A stretch of DNA of 52,086 bases from Desulfobacteraceae bacterium UBA5623. Lineage in GTDB: Bacteria; Desulfobacterota; DSM-4660; Desulfatiglandales; Desulfatiglandaceae. The stretch lies in contig DIKH01000397.1 of NCBI GenBank assembly GCA_002424495.1, positions 54,222 to 106,307 of the forward strand. The letters are read 5' to 3'. Both the position numbers and the translations under genes were made by a program. Every line of letters starts with the position of its first letter. The stretch's first letter is position 1. Below are positions 31,849 to 41,392 of the stretch, in pieces. The notes under the pieces were generated by a model, which had not been told where the DNA came from, did not search any database, and saw nothing but the letters and a program-made list of their open reading frames with translations.

Positions 31849-34800
31849 ATGGTTCAAGACAAACCAAAAGGGTCTGTCATGGTTGTCGGTGGTGGAATCA
31901 CTGGAATGCAGACTTCACTGGATCTGGCGGATTCAGGATTCTATGTCTATCTTGTGGAGCAGTCCCCGGCCATTGGCGGTTCAATGGCGCAATTGGACAA
32001 GACGTTTCCCACCAATGACTGCTCTATGTGAATTATCTCACCCAAGCTGGTCGAGGTCGGCCGGCATTTGAATATAGAACTACTTACGCTTTCAAAGGTG
32101 ACGGGTATTGAGGGGGAAGAGGGTAATTTTAAAGTCTTCATAAAAAAATCCCCCAGATACGTCCGTATGGACAAGTGCATCGCGTGCGGCGCATGCGCAG
32201 AAAAATGCCCATCCAAGACACCTGATGAATATAATGCCAACCTTTCAAATCGAAAAGCTATCTATGTTCCATATCCTCAGGCAGTGCCCTTGAAGTATGC
32301 GATTGATGCGGACAAATGTATTTATTTTAAAAAGGGCAAATGCAAGGCCTGCGAAAAATTATGTCCCACCATGGCCATTAATTTTGACGATAAGGAAGAG
32401 GATATCATTCTTAACGTTGGCTCTGTAGTCCTGACGGCAGGGTTTCAACCCTTTGACACCTCCAAATTTGATACATACCAGTACGGAAAATTTCCGAATG
32501 TTGTCACCAGCCTGGAATTTGAACGGATTTTATCTGCCGGTGGGCCGGCTGCTGGACATGTAAAGAGGCCTTCTGACAAAAAAGTACCTTCAAAAATTGC
32601 ATGGCTGCAGTGTGTGGGGTCCAGGGATCTAAACAGATGCGACAATGAATACTGCTCATCCGTATGCTGCATGTATGCGATAAAAGAATCCATGATCGCC
32701 AAGGAGCATATAGGGCAAGGTTTTGAGGCAACCATTTTTTATATGGATATCAGGACCCATGGCAAGGATTTTGAGAAGTATTATGAGCGCGCCAAAAAAG
32801 AGGGTTTGCGGTTTATACGTTCAAGGGTCCACACCATAGCTGAAGCGGACAAAACAGGGACCTTGAAGCTCGCATATGTTACTGACGAGGGTGAAAAAAA
32901 AGAAGAAGACTTTGATATGGTGGTGCTTTCAGTTGGCATGGAGCCTGCTGATTCTGCTGTTGAGGCAGCCAGAAAACTTGATATCGCTCTAGATGATTAC
33001 AAGTTTGTCAAAACAGACTCCCTTTCGCCTGTTTCCACATCAAGGCCGGGGATTTATGTTGCAGGTGTCATTCAGGGCTGCAAAGACATTCCTCAGTCAG
33101 TGGTTGAGGCAAGCGCCGCGGCCTGTTCCGCCAGTATCAGTCTCGCCCCTGCGCGCGGCTCCTCTGTAAAGGAAAAGGTCTTTCCCACAGAAAATGATGT
33201 TGCAGGGCAGGATCCCCGTATCGGTGTTTTTGTATGTAACTGCGGCGTCAATATCGGCGGCATTGCCGATGTTCCTGCTATAGCCGAATACGCAAGGGGG
33301 CTTCCGTCTGTGGCCCATGTGCAGGAAAATCTCTTTACATGCAGCCAGGACACCCAGGAAAAAATGGTTGAGCTGATAAAGGAACATAAGCTTAATCGTA
33401 TTGTTGTAGCCGCATGCACGCCGCGCACGCATGAGCCGTTGTTCCAGGAGACCATACAAAATGCGGGTCTCAACCCATACCTTTTTGAAATGGCAAACAT
33501 CAGAAACCAGTGCACCTGGTGCCATTCGGAAGAAAAGGAAAGGGCCACGGACAAGGCCAAAGATCTGGTGCGGATGGCTGTTGCCAGGGTTGCGCTTCTT
33601 GAGCCTATCCCGGCGCTTTCTGTCGGCGTAAACAAATCCACACTTGTTCTGGGCGGCGGTGTCGCCGGTATGACCTCTGCCATCAGTCTGGCGGATCAGG
33701 GTTTTCCCGTAACCATAGTAGAGAAATCTTCGGCCCTGGGCGGGGCGGCAAAAGAGGTGTCAAAAACATGGGACGGCAAGGATGTTAATGCATTTGTGTC
33801 AGGGCTGTGTGCAAAAATAGAGAATCACCCTGATATAAAGGTGATTTTGAATTCAGAGGTTGTTAATGCCGCTGGTTTTGTGGGTAATTTTGAGACCACA
33901 ATCAAGACCGTGGAAGGAACATTCACTGTCAATCACGGTGCTACTATAATTGCTACCGGGGGTAAGGCTGCAGAGACTGAAGAATACCTTTATGGAAAAA
34001 ACCCCAAGGTTACACTCTGGCATGATATTGAGCATGACCCTGAGAGGCTGAAATATGCAAACAATATCGTTTTCATCCAGTGTGTCGGATCAAGGGATGA
34101 AGCAAGGCCCTATTGCTCCAGGATTTGTTGTACTACATCTGTAATGCAGGCCATTTTCATAAAAGAGCAACGACCTGATGCAAATGTATTTATACTTTAC
34201 AGGGACATGAGGACTTATGGAGAAAAAGAGGTCCTCTACAAAAGGGCAAGGGAAAAAGGCGTTGTTTTTATCAGATATGCGCGGGACAATAAGCCAAAAG
34301 TTACTGAGGCCAGTGACGGGAGTCTCAGTGTTGAGGTGTTTGATCCCATACTCCAGCAGAATCTACTCATAAAGGCCGACATATTAAATCTAAAGACGGC
34401 AATAGAGCCTTCCATAAATGAGCAGATTGCATCGTTTTACAAGGTCCCTCTGAACGAAGAGAAATTTTTTATGGAGGCCCACGCAAAACTCAGACCTGTG
34501 GACTTTGCATCCGATGGTCTGTATGTATGTGGGCTTGCCCATTATCCCAAACCGATTGACGAGAGCATCGAACAGGCGATGGCCGCAGCGGCCAGGGCTG
34601 CTACAGTGCTGTCAAAGCCTTCTATTATGGTTTCACCTCTCGTATCTCAGGTGAACGCTGAAGTCTGCATCGGCTGTGGCCTTTGTGCGGAAGTATGCGC
34701 CTTTGGCGCAATAGTGCTTGAAGAGGTAGGGGCAAAGGGCAAACGCGCAAAAAATATCCCGGCTTCGTGTAAAGGCTGCGGTTTGTGTGCGGCCTCATGT

Positions 34801-34872
34801 CCTCAAAAGGCTATTGATATGTTGCACTTTAGGCATAGCCAGTTGGAGGCGTCAATCTGTGCGGTGGCTTAA
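31849..34872 (+). CDS. hdrA: HdrA-like FAD/Fe-S protein with selenocysteine (first copy)
   Basis: The frame runs through a UGA at 32029-32031 (residue 61) to give 1007 residues. The text NDCSM-U-IISPKLVEVGRH fits HdrA, where cysteine usually stands at the UGA. An N-terminal FAD-binding motif GSVMVVGGGITGMQTSLDLA is followed by the Sec region, two Fe-S motifs (CIACGACAEKCP near 110 and an extended CIYF...CKACEKLCP near 165), a second dinucleotide-binding motif VLGGGVAGMTSAISLADQG near 597 and two C-terminal [4Fe-4S] motifs (CIGCGLCAEVC, CKGCGLCAASCP). HdrA is the flavin-based electron-bifurcating subunit of heterodisulfide reductase-type complexes in the cytosol. Two nucleotide-binding halves make it larger than a minimal HdrA. 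GGAG lies 9 bp before the ATG at 31849. mvhD follows after 47 bp. Confidence 0.92.
32046..32065 (+). promoter_or_regulatory. SECIS-like hairpin after the hdrA UGA (first copy)
   Basis: GCTGG (32046-32050) can pair with CCGGC (32061-32065), including one G-U pair, around a 10-nt loop that contains GGT. It starts 14 nt after the UGA, within the usual range for bacterial selenocysteine insertion elements. The fold was drawn by eye. Confidence 0.55.
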
Positions 34873-34919
34873 TGCTAACATGTGACTATTTTAATCCTTT
34901 ACAAATAAGGGGCGAAAGT

Positions 34920-35669
34920 ATGACGGAGTTTGAACCAAAGATTGTTGCTTTTCTTTGCAACTGGTGTGCATATGCAGGCGCTGACCTGGCAGGAGTCTCC
35001 AGGCTGCAATACCCTTCCAACATGAGGACAATACGGGTGATGTGTTCCGGTCGTATTGACCCGGTTTTTATTATCAAGGCCCTGAAAGGGGGATGTGACG
35101 GCGTCATGGTTGGCGGGTGACATTTCGGTGACTGCCATTACCTGGAGGGTAATGTTCAGGCCGAAAAGAAACTGCTTTTGACGCGGAAACTTCTCGATAT
35201 CGCAGGCATCGGCAGGGAAAGACTGCATTTTGCCTGGGTATCATCCGCGGAGGCGCAGCGCTTTGTCCAGGTCGCCACCGAGGTCACGGATTCCATTAAG
35301 AGCCAGGGAAAGTTTGATTCGGCAGTGTTTGATCTGCAGCTTTCAGCGGCTGAAAGGACGCTTGAGGGTGAAACCCTGCGATGGCTGGTGGGGAAAGAAG
35401 TCAAAATCACCACCAAGGGTGATGTATACGGCCGCAAATGGGATGTTGAAAAGTATGAAGCCGTTCTCTATGACATGCTTGAACGGGAGTATCATAAGAA
35501 CCTGATCTATCTGGCGATAAAGCAGGATTGCACCAACGTCAGGCAAATAAGTAAAAAAACCGGCGTAGGCATACTGCGGATTTCCTATCTCCTAGCGGAT
35601 ATGGAAAGGACGAGTATGGTCGCCTTTACCGGGATGGAAGACAGCAAACCCGTGTTTGCAGCACTTTAG
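34920..35669 (+). CDS. mvhD: MvhD-like [2Fe-2S] protein with selenocysteine at residue 67
   Basis: The frame reads through UGA at 35118-35120 to give 249 residues. The N-terminal 140 residues match MvhD, the subunit that carries electrons between a hydrogenase or dehydrogenase and HdrA: FLCNWCAYAGADLAG (Cys13, Cys16), IRVMCSGRIDP (Cys42), and GVMVGG-U-HFGDCHYLEGN (Sec67, Cys72), where relatives have Cys at 67. The C-terminal 100 residues (KFDSAVFDLQ to the end) are an extension with a helix-turn-helix-like segment (NVRQISKKTGVGILRISYLL). The ATG at 34920 is chosen for the AAGGGG just upstream and the start MTEFEPKIV, shared with the second mvhD. It is followed 10 bp later by the second hdrA. 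Confidence 0.92.
35141..35160 (+). promoter_or_regulatory. SECIS-like hairpin after the first mvhD UGA
   Basis: CCTG (35141-35144) pairs with CAGG (35157-35160) around a 12-nt loop GAGGGTAATGTT that contains GGT. It starts 20 nt after the UGA at 35118-35120. The stem is short and was found by eye, so support is moderate. Confidence 0.45.
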
Positions 35670-35679
35670 GGGAGTGATA

Positions 35680-38600
35680 ATGGGATCAGCTACAACAAAT
35701 AAAAGTGGGTCTGTAATGGTTGTGGGCGCCGGCATCGCCGGCATGCAGGCATCTTTGGATCTCGCTAATTCGGATTACAATGTATATCTGGTGGAAAAAT
35801 CTCCCACCATAGGCGGCCTGATGGCCAGGCTGGATAAGACATTCCCGACCAATGACTGCACCATGTGAGTTATCTCACCCAAACTGGTCGAGGTCGGCCG
35901 GCATCTGAACATCAACCTGATAACAAACAGTGAAGTAAAATCCATTGAAGGTGAGCCTGGAAATTTCTCCGTCACTCTCACCAAACATCCCCGTTACATT
36001 GATCCGGTCAAGTGCACCGGCTGCGGCGACTGCGCCAGGCATTGTCCGGTGGCCGCGGTCAACGAGATCAACAAGGGCATGAATGACAGAAGGGCTACAT
36101 ATATTGAATACGCCCAGGCTGTGCCTCTTGCCTATGCCATTGATCCCGATGCCTGTATCGGATGCGGCCTGTGTGAAAACACCTGCCTTGCAAAAGCGGT
36201 CAAGTACAACGATAAGGAAGAGGAAACCACGGTTACCGTGGGCTCTGTTATTCTTTCTCCCGGAACAAAAGGATATGATCCGTCAAATCTTGATTTTCTG
36301 GGCTACGGAAAATTCCCCAACGTGGTGACCAGTGAGGGTTTTGAAAGGATCCTTTCCGCGGGCGGCCCTTACTTCGGTCACGTCATGCGGCCCCTTGACA
36401 GGGAAGAGCCCAAGAGCATTGCATGGCTCCAGTGTGTCGGTTCAAGGGATATCAACAAATGCGGCAATGGCTACTGTTCTTCGGTATGCTGCATGTACGC
36501 CACAAAAGAGGCGATGATAGCCAAAGAGCATATACATGGGGATCTCGATGCCGTTATCTTCAATATGGATATGAGAACCTTCGGCAAGGACTATGAAAAA
36601 TATTTCCTCCGGGCAAGGGACAAGGAAGGTGTGCGTTATGTCAAGGCCCGTGTCCATACAATCAGCGAAGTGCCGGAGACAGGCGATCTTATTGTTCAGT
36701 ATGTTGATGAAAGCGGTGAAAGAAAGCAAGAGACATTTTCCATGGTGGTCCTGTCCGTCGGTTTAACCATCCCGGACAGTGCGGTGGAACTTGCGAAGAG
36801 GCTTAATATCGAGCTGAACCACTATAATTTTGTCGCTACTGATCCCTTTGCGCCGGTTGAGACCTCACAGCCCGGCATATATACATGCGGTGTATTTCAG
36901 GGACCGAAAGATATCCCCGGCTCAGTTACAGAGGCCAGCGCCGCCGCATGTCTTGCTGGCGCCGATCTTTCAGAGGCGAGAGGAACTGAGACCAAGACCG
37001 TTACAATCCCCGAACAAAAGGATGTAAGTGATCAGGAACCAAGGATCGGTGTCTTTGTGTGTAACTGCGGCATCAATATCGGAGGGATTGTTGATGTCCC
37101 CGCGGTGCAGGAATACGCTGGAAGACTTCCCAATGTGGTATTTACCGATTCAAACCTGTTTACCTGTTCCCAGGACACCCAGGAAAAGATAAAGGAAAAG
37201 ATCAAAGAGCATAATCTTAATCGTGTGGTGGTCGCCTCGTGCAGTCCCAAGACCCATGAGCCGATGTTTATGGAAACCCTGGAGGCATGCGGTCTGAACA
37301 GATATCTGTTCGAAATGGCCAATATCCGGAATCAGAACTCCTGGATACATTCCAAGGCGCCGGAGCTGGCCACGCAAAAGGCCAAGGACCTGGTAAGGAT
37401 GGCCGTTGCCAGGGCTGGAACTCTGAAACCGCTTGCACAAAAGGTCATATCCGTAACGCAAAAGGCCCTGGTGATAGGCGGAGGCGTCGCAGGCATGAAC
37501 GCCGCGCTGAACCTGGGAAGGCAGGGCTTTGATGTTATCCTGGTGGAAAAAGACGCCCAACTGGGCGGTTTTTCACGAAAGCTTCACCATACAATTGAGG
37601 GAGGAGACATCCTGGCGTATCTGGATAAACTGATCGGCCAGGTCAACGCCCATGAAAGGGTGGAGGTTATTACAGAGGCCAGGGTCACTGGTTTTGGAGG
37701 GTATAAAGGCAACTTTACAACCGATGTGGAGATCGGGCCTGGAAAAGAAAAGCGTACTATCAAACACGGTGTAATTATTGTTGCAACAGGCGCTGTTGAA
37801 TATCAACCGAAAGAATATTCTTATGGTGATGATGACAGAGTCGTAACTCAGATTGAACTGGCGGACAGGCTGGAAGAAAAGGGTGCATCAGACCTTAACA
37901 CGGTTGTGATGATCCAGTGTGTGGGCTCCAGGAATGACGAGATGCAGGAATGCTCCCGCATATGCTGTCAAAATGCCGTAAAAAACGCCCTTCATATCAA
38001 GAAAGAAAATCCCGACACCCAGGTCTTTGTTCTGTACAGGGACATTCGTACATATGGATTGCTTGAGGACTTTTACAAAGAGGCCAGGGAAAGGGGTGTT
38101 ATCTTTATAAGGTTTGAAAATGATGCGCCGCCAAAGGTCAAGGCCTCTGCCGAAGGGATACTTGTCTCTGTGAAGGATCATATTCTGCAACGGGATATTA
38201 CAATCCGTGCAGATCTTTTGGCCTTGAGCGCCGGGATGAGGGCGGCGGATACGGATGAGTTGAGCGGCATCATGAAACTAAACCGGAATCAGGAGGGCTA
38301 TTTTATTGAGGCGCACGTAAAGCTGCGGCCCGTTGACATGCCGGGAGAGGGGATCTTTCTGTGCGGAACAGCGCACGGCCCGAAGCTGATTTCTGAGGCG
38401 ATAAGCCAGTCTCAGGCGGCGGCGTCAAGGGCTACGACATTTCTTGCAAAGCCGGAGATAAAGCTGTCGGCGATCACGGCCAAGGTGGATACCGAGCACT
38501 GCGTAAAATGTCTGACATGTGTGCGCACCTGTCCGTTCGGCGTCCCGATGTTTAACACGGAGCTGGGGGTCATAGAAATTGATGACGCCTTGTGCCACGG

Positions 38601-38709
38601 GTGTGGGAGTTGCGCGAGCATATGCCCAAGGCAGACAATTAAACTGAGCTTTTATGAAGATGATCAACTGGCGTGCAAAATTGATGCATTGCTGGCAGGG
38701 GGTATGTAA
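35680..38709 (+). CDS. hdrA: HdrA-like FAD/Fe-S protein with selenocysteine (second copy)
   Basis: This second HdrA has 1009 residues if the UGA at 35866-35868 (residue 63) is read as Sec: NDCTM-U-VISPKLVEVGRH. It has the same layout as the first: GSVMVVGAGIAGMQASLDLA at the N-terminus, Fe-S motifs CTGCGDCARHCP and CIGCGLCENTC, a second nucleotide-binding motif LVIGGGVAGMNAALNLG near residue 597, and C-terminal CVKCLTCVRTCP and CHGCGSCASICP. Cofactors would be FAD and several [4Fe-4S] clusters. The protein probably works with the first HdrA or replaces it in a related complex. RBS GGGGAG precedes the ATG at 35680. Its TAA overlaps the ATG of the next mvhD by one base. HdrB and HdrC genes are not present nearby. 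Confidence 0.92.
35884..35901 (+). promoter_or_regulatory. SECIS-like hairpin after the second hdrA UGA
   Basis: CTGG (35884-35887) pairs with CCGG (35898-35901) around the loop TCGAGGTCGG, which is identical to the loop after the first hdrA UGA. The stem is one pair shorter. Protein-coding conservation may explain the shared bases. Confidence 0.5.
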
Positions 38710-39122
38710 TGACGGATTTTGAACCTACAATCATAGCTTTTTGCTGTGAATTCTGAGGATACTCTGCCGCGGACCTGGCAGGTTCCATGCGACTTGACTA
38801 TCCTTCAAACATCAAGATAATCCGGGTGCCTTGCACAGGAAAGGTTGATGTGATGCATCTTTTGAGGGCGATACAAAAGGGAGCGGACGGCGTTTATGCG
38901 GTGGGTTGCCTGGAAGGGGCGTGCCATTATAATGAAGGAAACCTGAGGGCGCGTGAAAGGGTCAATCATGTCCGAAGGCTGCTTGAAGAAATAGGGATTG
39001 AAGGAGACAGGGTCAGGATGTATAATCTTTCTTCCGGTGAAGGCCCGACCTTTGCAGCCTATGCACGGGAAATGGCGGAAAATATCAAGATGCTCGGGCC
39101 AAATCCTTTGAAGAAACATTAA
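38709..39122 (+). CDS. mvhD: MvhD-like [2Fe-2S] protein with selenocysteine at residue 16
   Basis: Reading through the UGA at 38754-38756 gives 137 residues, the usual length of MvhD. The first UGA-containing motif is FCCEF-U-GYSAADLAG: Cys13 is kept, and Sec16 replaces the second Cys of the family's CXXC. IRVPCTGKV gives Cys42, and GVYAVGCLEGACHYNEGN gives Cys67 and Cys72. Thus the five metal-ligand positions are the same as in the first MvhD, but Sec sits at position 16 here and at 67 there. The start MTDFEPTIIA is at 38709, overlapping the hdrA stop by one base (TAATG). A gene caller that ignores Sec would start at an internal ATG (38787) and lose the first motif. metV follows after 47 bp. 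Confidence 0.9.
38771..38786 (+). promoter_or_regulatory. SECIS-like hairpin after the second mvhD UGA
   Basis: GGACCT (38771-38776) pairs with AGG and TCC (38780-38782 and 38784-38786), leaving T38783 bulged and a 3-nt loop GGC. It starts 14 nt after the UGA at 38754-38756. A bulged U is a feature of known bacterial elements, but the loop is small. Confidence 0.4.
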
Positions 39123-39169
39123 TAGTTAGGGTAGCATATCTGTGGCCTTGTGCGACAACAGGAGGAAGT

Positions 39170-39850
39170 ATGATAGTTGCCAAAAGAAAACCCTTTGATG
39201 AAATAAAAGATTTCCTGAAGGACTACAAAAAGGTCCTGACAGCGGGTTGCGGAACCTGCGTGGCGGTTTGTCTTGCGGGCGGTGAAAAGGAGGTCTCTGT
39301 TTTAAACGCCGAACTCGATATGGCCAGAAGGCTGGATAATAAGCCGATTGAACTTGGCGCAATCACCATTGAGAGACAGTGCGACAGAGAATACCTGGAG
39401 GCCCTCGATTCAATGGTGGAAGGCTATGATGCTGTTTTGTCCCTGGCCTGCGGCGCCGGCATACAGTTCCTTGCCGAAAGATATCCGGAAAAGCCGGTGT
39501 TTCCCGGTGTGGATACCACCTTCATAGGCGTCAATCAGGACGTGGGCTGGTATGAGGAGAGGTGTCGCTCGTGCAGCAGCTGCGTCTTGGGAATGACCGC
39601 GGGCATCTGCCCTGTTACCATGTGCGCCAAGGGCTTATACAACGGTCCGTGCGGCGGGACAAATAAAGGCAGTTGTGAAATCAGTAAAGATCAGCCCTGC
39701 GCCTGGTATATGATCTATGAGCGTCTGTCAAAACAAAACAGGCTTGACAACATATTGAAAATTACCCCTGTCCAGGATTGGCAAAACCAGAAGCCAAGAA
39801 CGGTTATACAGCCGGGGTATAAGACTTCAGAGAATAGTGCAGAAAAATAG
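39170..39850 (+). CDS. metV: MetV, methylenetetrahydrofolate reductase partner (C-terminal-domain protein)
   Basis: The 226-residue protein has the Cys-rich pattern of the MTHFR C-terminal domain family (MetV): AGCGTCVAVC near the start (Cys27, 30, 34) and a later group CRSCSSC...GICPVTMCAKGLYNGPCGG...GSCEI (about residues 133-178). These probably bind Fe-S clusters or zinc. In acetogens and related bacteria MetV forms a complex with MetF and links it to Hdr/Mvh-type electron carriers. RBS AGGAGGA precedes the ATG. It is placed 47 bp after mvhD and 32 bp before metF, consistent with one transcript. Confidence 0.9.
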   Translation: MIVAKRKPFDEIKDFLKDYKKVLTAGCGTCVAVCLAGGEKEVSVLNAELDMARRLDNKPIELGAITIERQCDREYLEALDSMVEGYDAVLSLACGAGIQFLAERYPEKPVFPGVDTTFIGVNQDVGWYEERCRSCSSCVLGMTAGICPVTMCAKGLYNGPCGGTNKGSCEISKDQPCAWYMIYERLSKQNRLDNILKITPVQDWQNQKPRTVIQPGYKTSENSAEK

Positions 39851-39882
39851 GATCAGACATTATCATCTGAGAGGAAGTTAAA

Positions 39883-40806
39883 ATGAAATCAGAAAGCAAT
39901 CTGGAAAAGGTATTGTCCGCCGGTCATTTCGCATTTACAGGCGAGCTGGGTCCTCCCAGGGGAACCAATGCCGAAGAGGTGAGGAAAAAGGCCGCTTTTT
40001 TAAAGGGTAATGTTGATGCCGTAAACATCACGGATAATCAAACCGCAGTGGTTCGCATGTCAAGCTGGGCCGCTTCTTTAATATTGATCCAGGAGGGCCT
40101 GGAGCCCAATTTCCAGATGGTATGCCGCGATCGTAACAGGCTTGCCATGCAGAGCGATATCTTGGGTGCAAGCGCCCACGGTATCAAGAATATGCTCTGT
40201 CTTTCAGGTGACCATCAGAGTTTTGGCGATCACCCTATGGCAAAGTCGGTATTCGACATAGACTCTATACAGCTGATAGGCATGGTAAAGCAAATGCGGG
40301 ACGAGGGCACCTTTTTAAGCGGCAATAAACTGGATGAGCCCCCAAAGATGTTTATCGGCGCCGCCGCCAATCCCTTTGCGGAGCCTTATGAATGGAGGGC
40401 GCTCAGACTTGCGAAAAAGATAGCGGCTGGTGCGGATTTTGTACAAACCCAGTGCATCTACAATATGGACAGGTTCAGGGAGTTTATGAAGAGGGCTGTG
40501 GATATGGGCCTTACGGAAAAGTGTTATATTCTGGCTGGTGTAACGCCATTGAAAAGTGTTGGTATGGCGAAGTACATGGCTGGTTCCGTTCCTGGCATGG
40601 ATGTCCCTGATGAATTGATTGAACGGGTAAAGGGGGCCGGAAAGGGGAAGGCTGCTGAAGAAGGCATTAAGATCGCTGTGGAACAGATTCAGGAGTTTAA
40701 GGAGATGGAAGGGGTGGCAGGTGTCCATCTCATGGCAATAGAATGGGAACACAGGGTGCCCGAAATTGCCAAGATGGCAGGAGTCCTTCCAAGGCCAGTA
40801 GTTTAA
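39883..40806 (+). CDS. metF: MetF, 5,10-methylenetetrahydrofolate reductase
   Basis: The 307-residue protein matches MetF: TGELGPPRGTNAEEV (start of the TIM barrel), DAVNITDNQTAVVRMSSWAA, LCLSGDHQSFGDHP-type flavin and folate region, GADFVQTQCIYNMDRFREFM and ILAGVTPLKSVGMAKYM. The enzyme is FAD-dependent and interconverts methylene- and methyl-tetrahydrofolate, the methyl branch step of the Wood-Ljungdahl pathway in the cytosol. Next to metV and two HdrA/MvhD pairs, it is likely to use electrons from this complex, perhaps by bifurcation. The ATG has GAGGAAG upstream. It is the last gene of the operon, with a terminator 180 bp further on. The segment quoted as LCLSGDHQSFGDHP reads MLCLSGDHQSFGDHPM in the sequence. 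Confidence 0.94.
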   Translation: MKSESNLEKVLSAGHFAFTGELGPPRGTNAEEVRKKAAFLKGNVDAVNITDNQTAVVRMSSWAASLILIQEGLEPNFQMVCRDRNRLAMQSDILGASAHGIKNMLCLSGDHQSFGDHPMAKSVFDIDSIQLIGMVKQMRDEGTFLSGNKLDEPPKMFIGAAANPFAEPYEWRALRLAKKIAAGADFVQTQCIYNMDRFREFMKRAVDMGLTEKCYILAGVTPLKSVGMAKYMAGSVPGMDVPDELIERVKGAGKGKAAEEGIKIAVEQIQEFKEMEGVAGVHLMAIEWEHRVPEIAKMAGVLPRPVV

Positions 40807-40988
40807 TAACACGTTATACAACGGAATGTGTGGGGGTCGGCAGAAACAGCTGATCCATTGAAATGGTGTGCCCGTAGTGGGAAGTATCTGCTCAAGCTGA
40901 CAAAGGAATGACAATGCCAGCCCAGTACAAACCCATCGTACTCCAACATTTCAATTGCCAAAAAAGGTCTTACCGGCTTATAGTATCG

Positions 40989-41033
40989 CCCGGAAGATTG
41001 TTTGAAGGATAGACAATCTTTCGGGTTTTTTTG
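40989..41033 (+). terminator. Rho-independent terminator of the hdrA-mvhD-metVF operon
   Basis: CCCGGAAGATTGT (40989-41001) pairs with ACAATCTTTCGGG (41013-41025), 13 bp with one G-U pair and an 11-nt loop, followed by a T-rich run of seven. The 330-bp gap 40807-41136 contains this terminator and no convincing gene. Confidence 0.85.
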
Positions 41034-41136
41034 TTTGGTGTCCGGTTAAAGGAAACCCTGGAAGGCTGTCCGAAAAGTCAACAGCCATTTTTTGACACCC
41101 TCACTTTGGCCCTAAAAATTTATTGCTGTCTTTACT

Positions 41137-41391
41137 ATGATCTTCAGCACCGCAAACGGAAAATCATTTGATACAGACAAAGATCTGACTGCACCCGAAC
41201 GTCATATCTTACAAAAATTGTTTCTTTGGGAGACCATGTCCTCCAGCATTGACGAATTTAAAGAAAAAAAAGATGTTGCACTTTTGGCCGGGTGGAATAA
41301 TTCAGGCCCTATAAGTGAAGGCCCAGCCCTGAGGACCATAATTCTGGAACTTGAAAAACGTGTAACTGAGCGTATTGGTAAGAAGAACTGA
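41137..41391 (+). CDS. Small hypothetical protein ahead of a histidine kinase
   Basis: An 84-residue soluble protein (starts MIFSTANGKSFDTDKDLTAP, ends RVTERIGKKN), with no recognised domain and no cysteines. An ATG is present but no clear RBS. Its TGA ends one base before the ATG of the histidine kinase, so the two are probably cotranscribed and coupled. It could be a small partner of the kinase, but no evidence for a function is visible. Confidence 0.6.
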   Translation: MIFSTANGKSFDTDKDLTAPERHILQKLFLWETMSSSIDEFKEKKDVALLAGWNNSGPISEGPALRTIILELEKRVTERIGKKN

Positions 41392-41392
41392 C

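Noticed and set aside
32029..32031. UGA in hdrA as a frameshift or nonsense mutation (same for 35118, 35866, 38754)
   Set aside because: Reading continues in the same frame with strong family text on both sides, and all four stops are UGA at conserved Cys positions; random decay would not give this.
33093..33683. 196-codon minus-strand frame opposite hdrA
   Set aside because: Pure antisense shadow of the conserved Fe-S and FAD protein; composition reflects the other strand.
40315..40914. 199-codon minus-strand frame opposite metF
   Set aside because: Lies antisense to a clearly conserved metF and has no recognisable domain.
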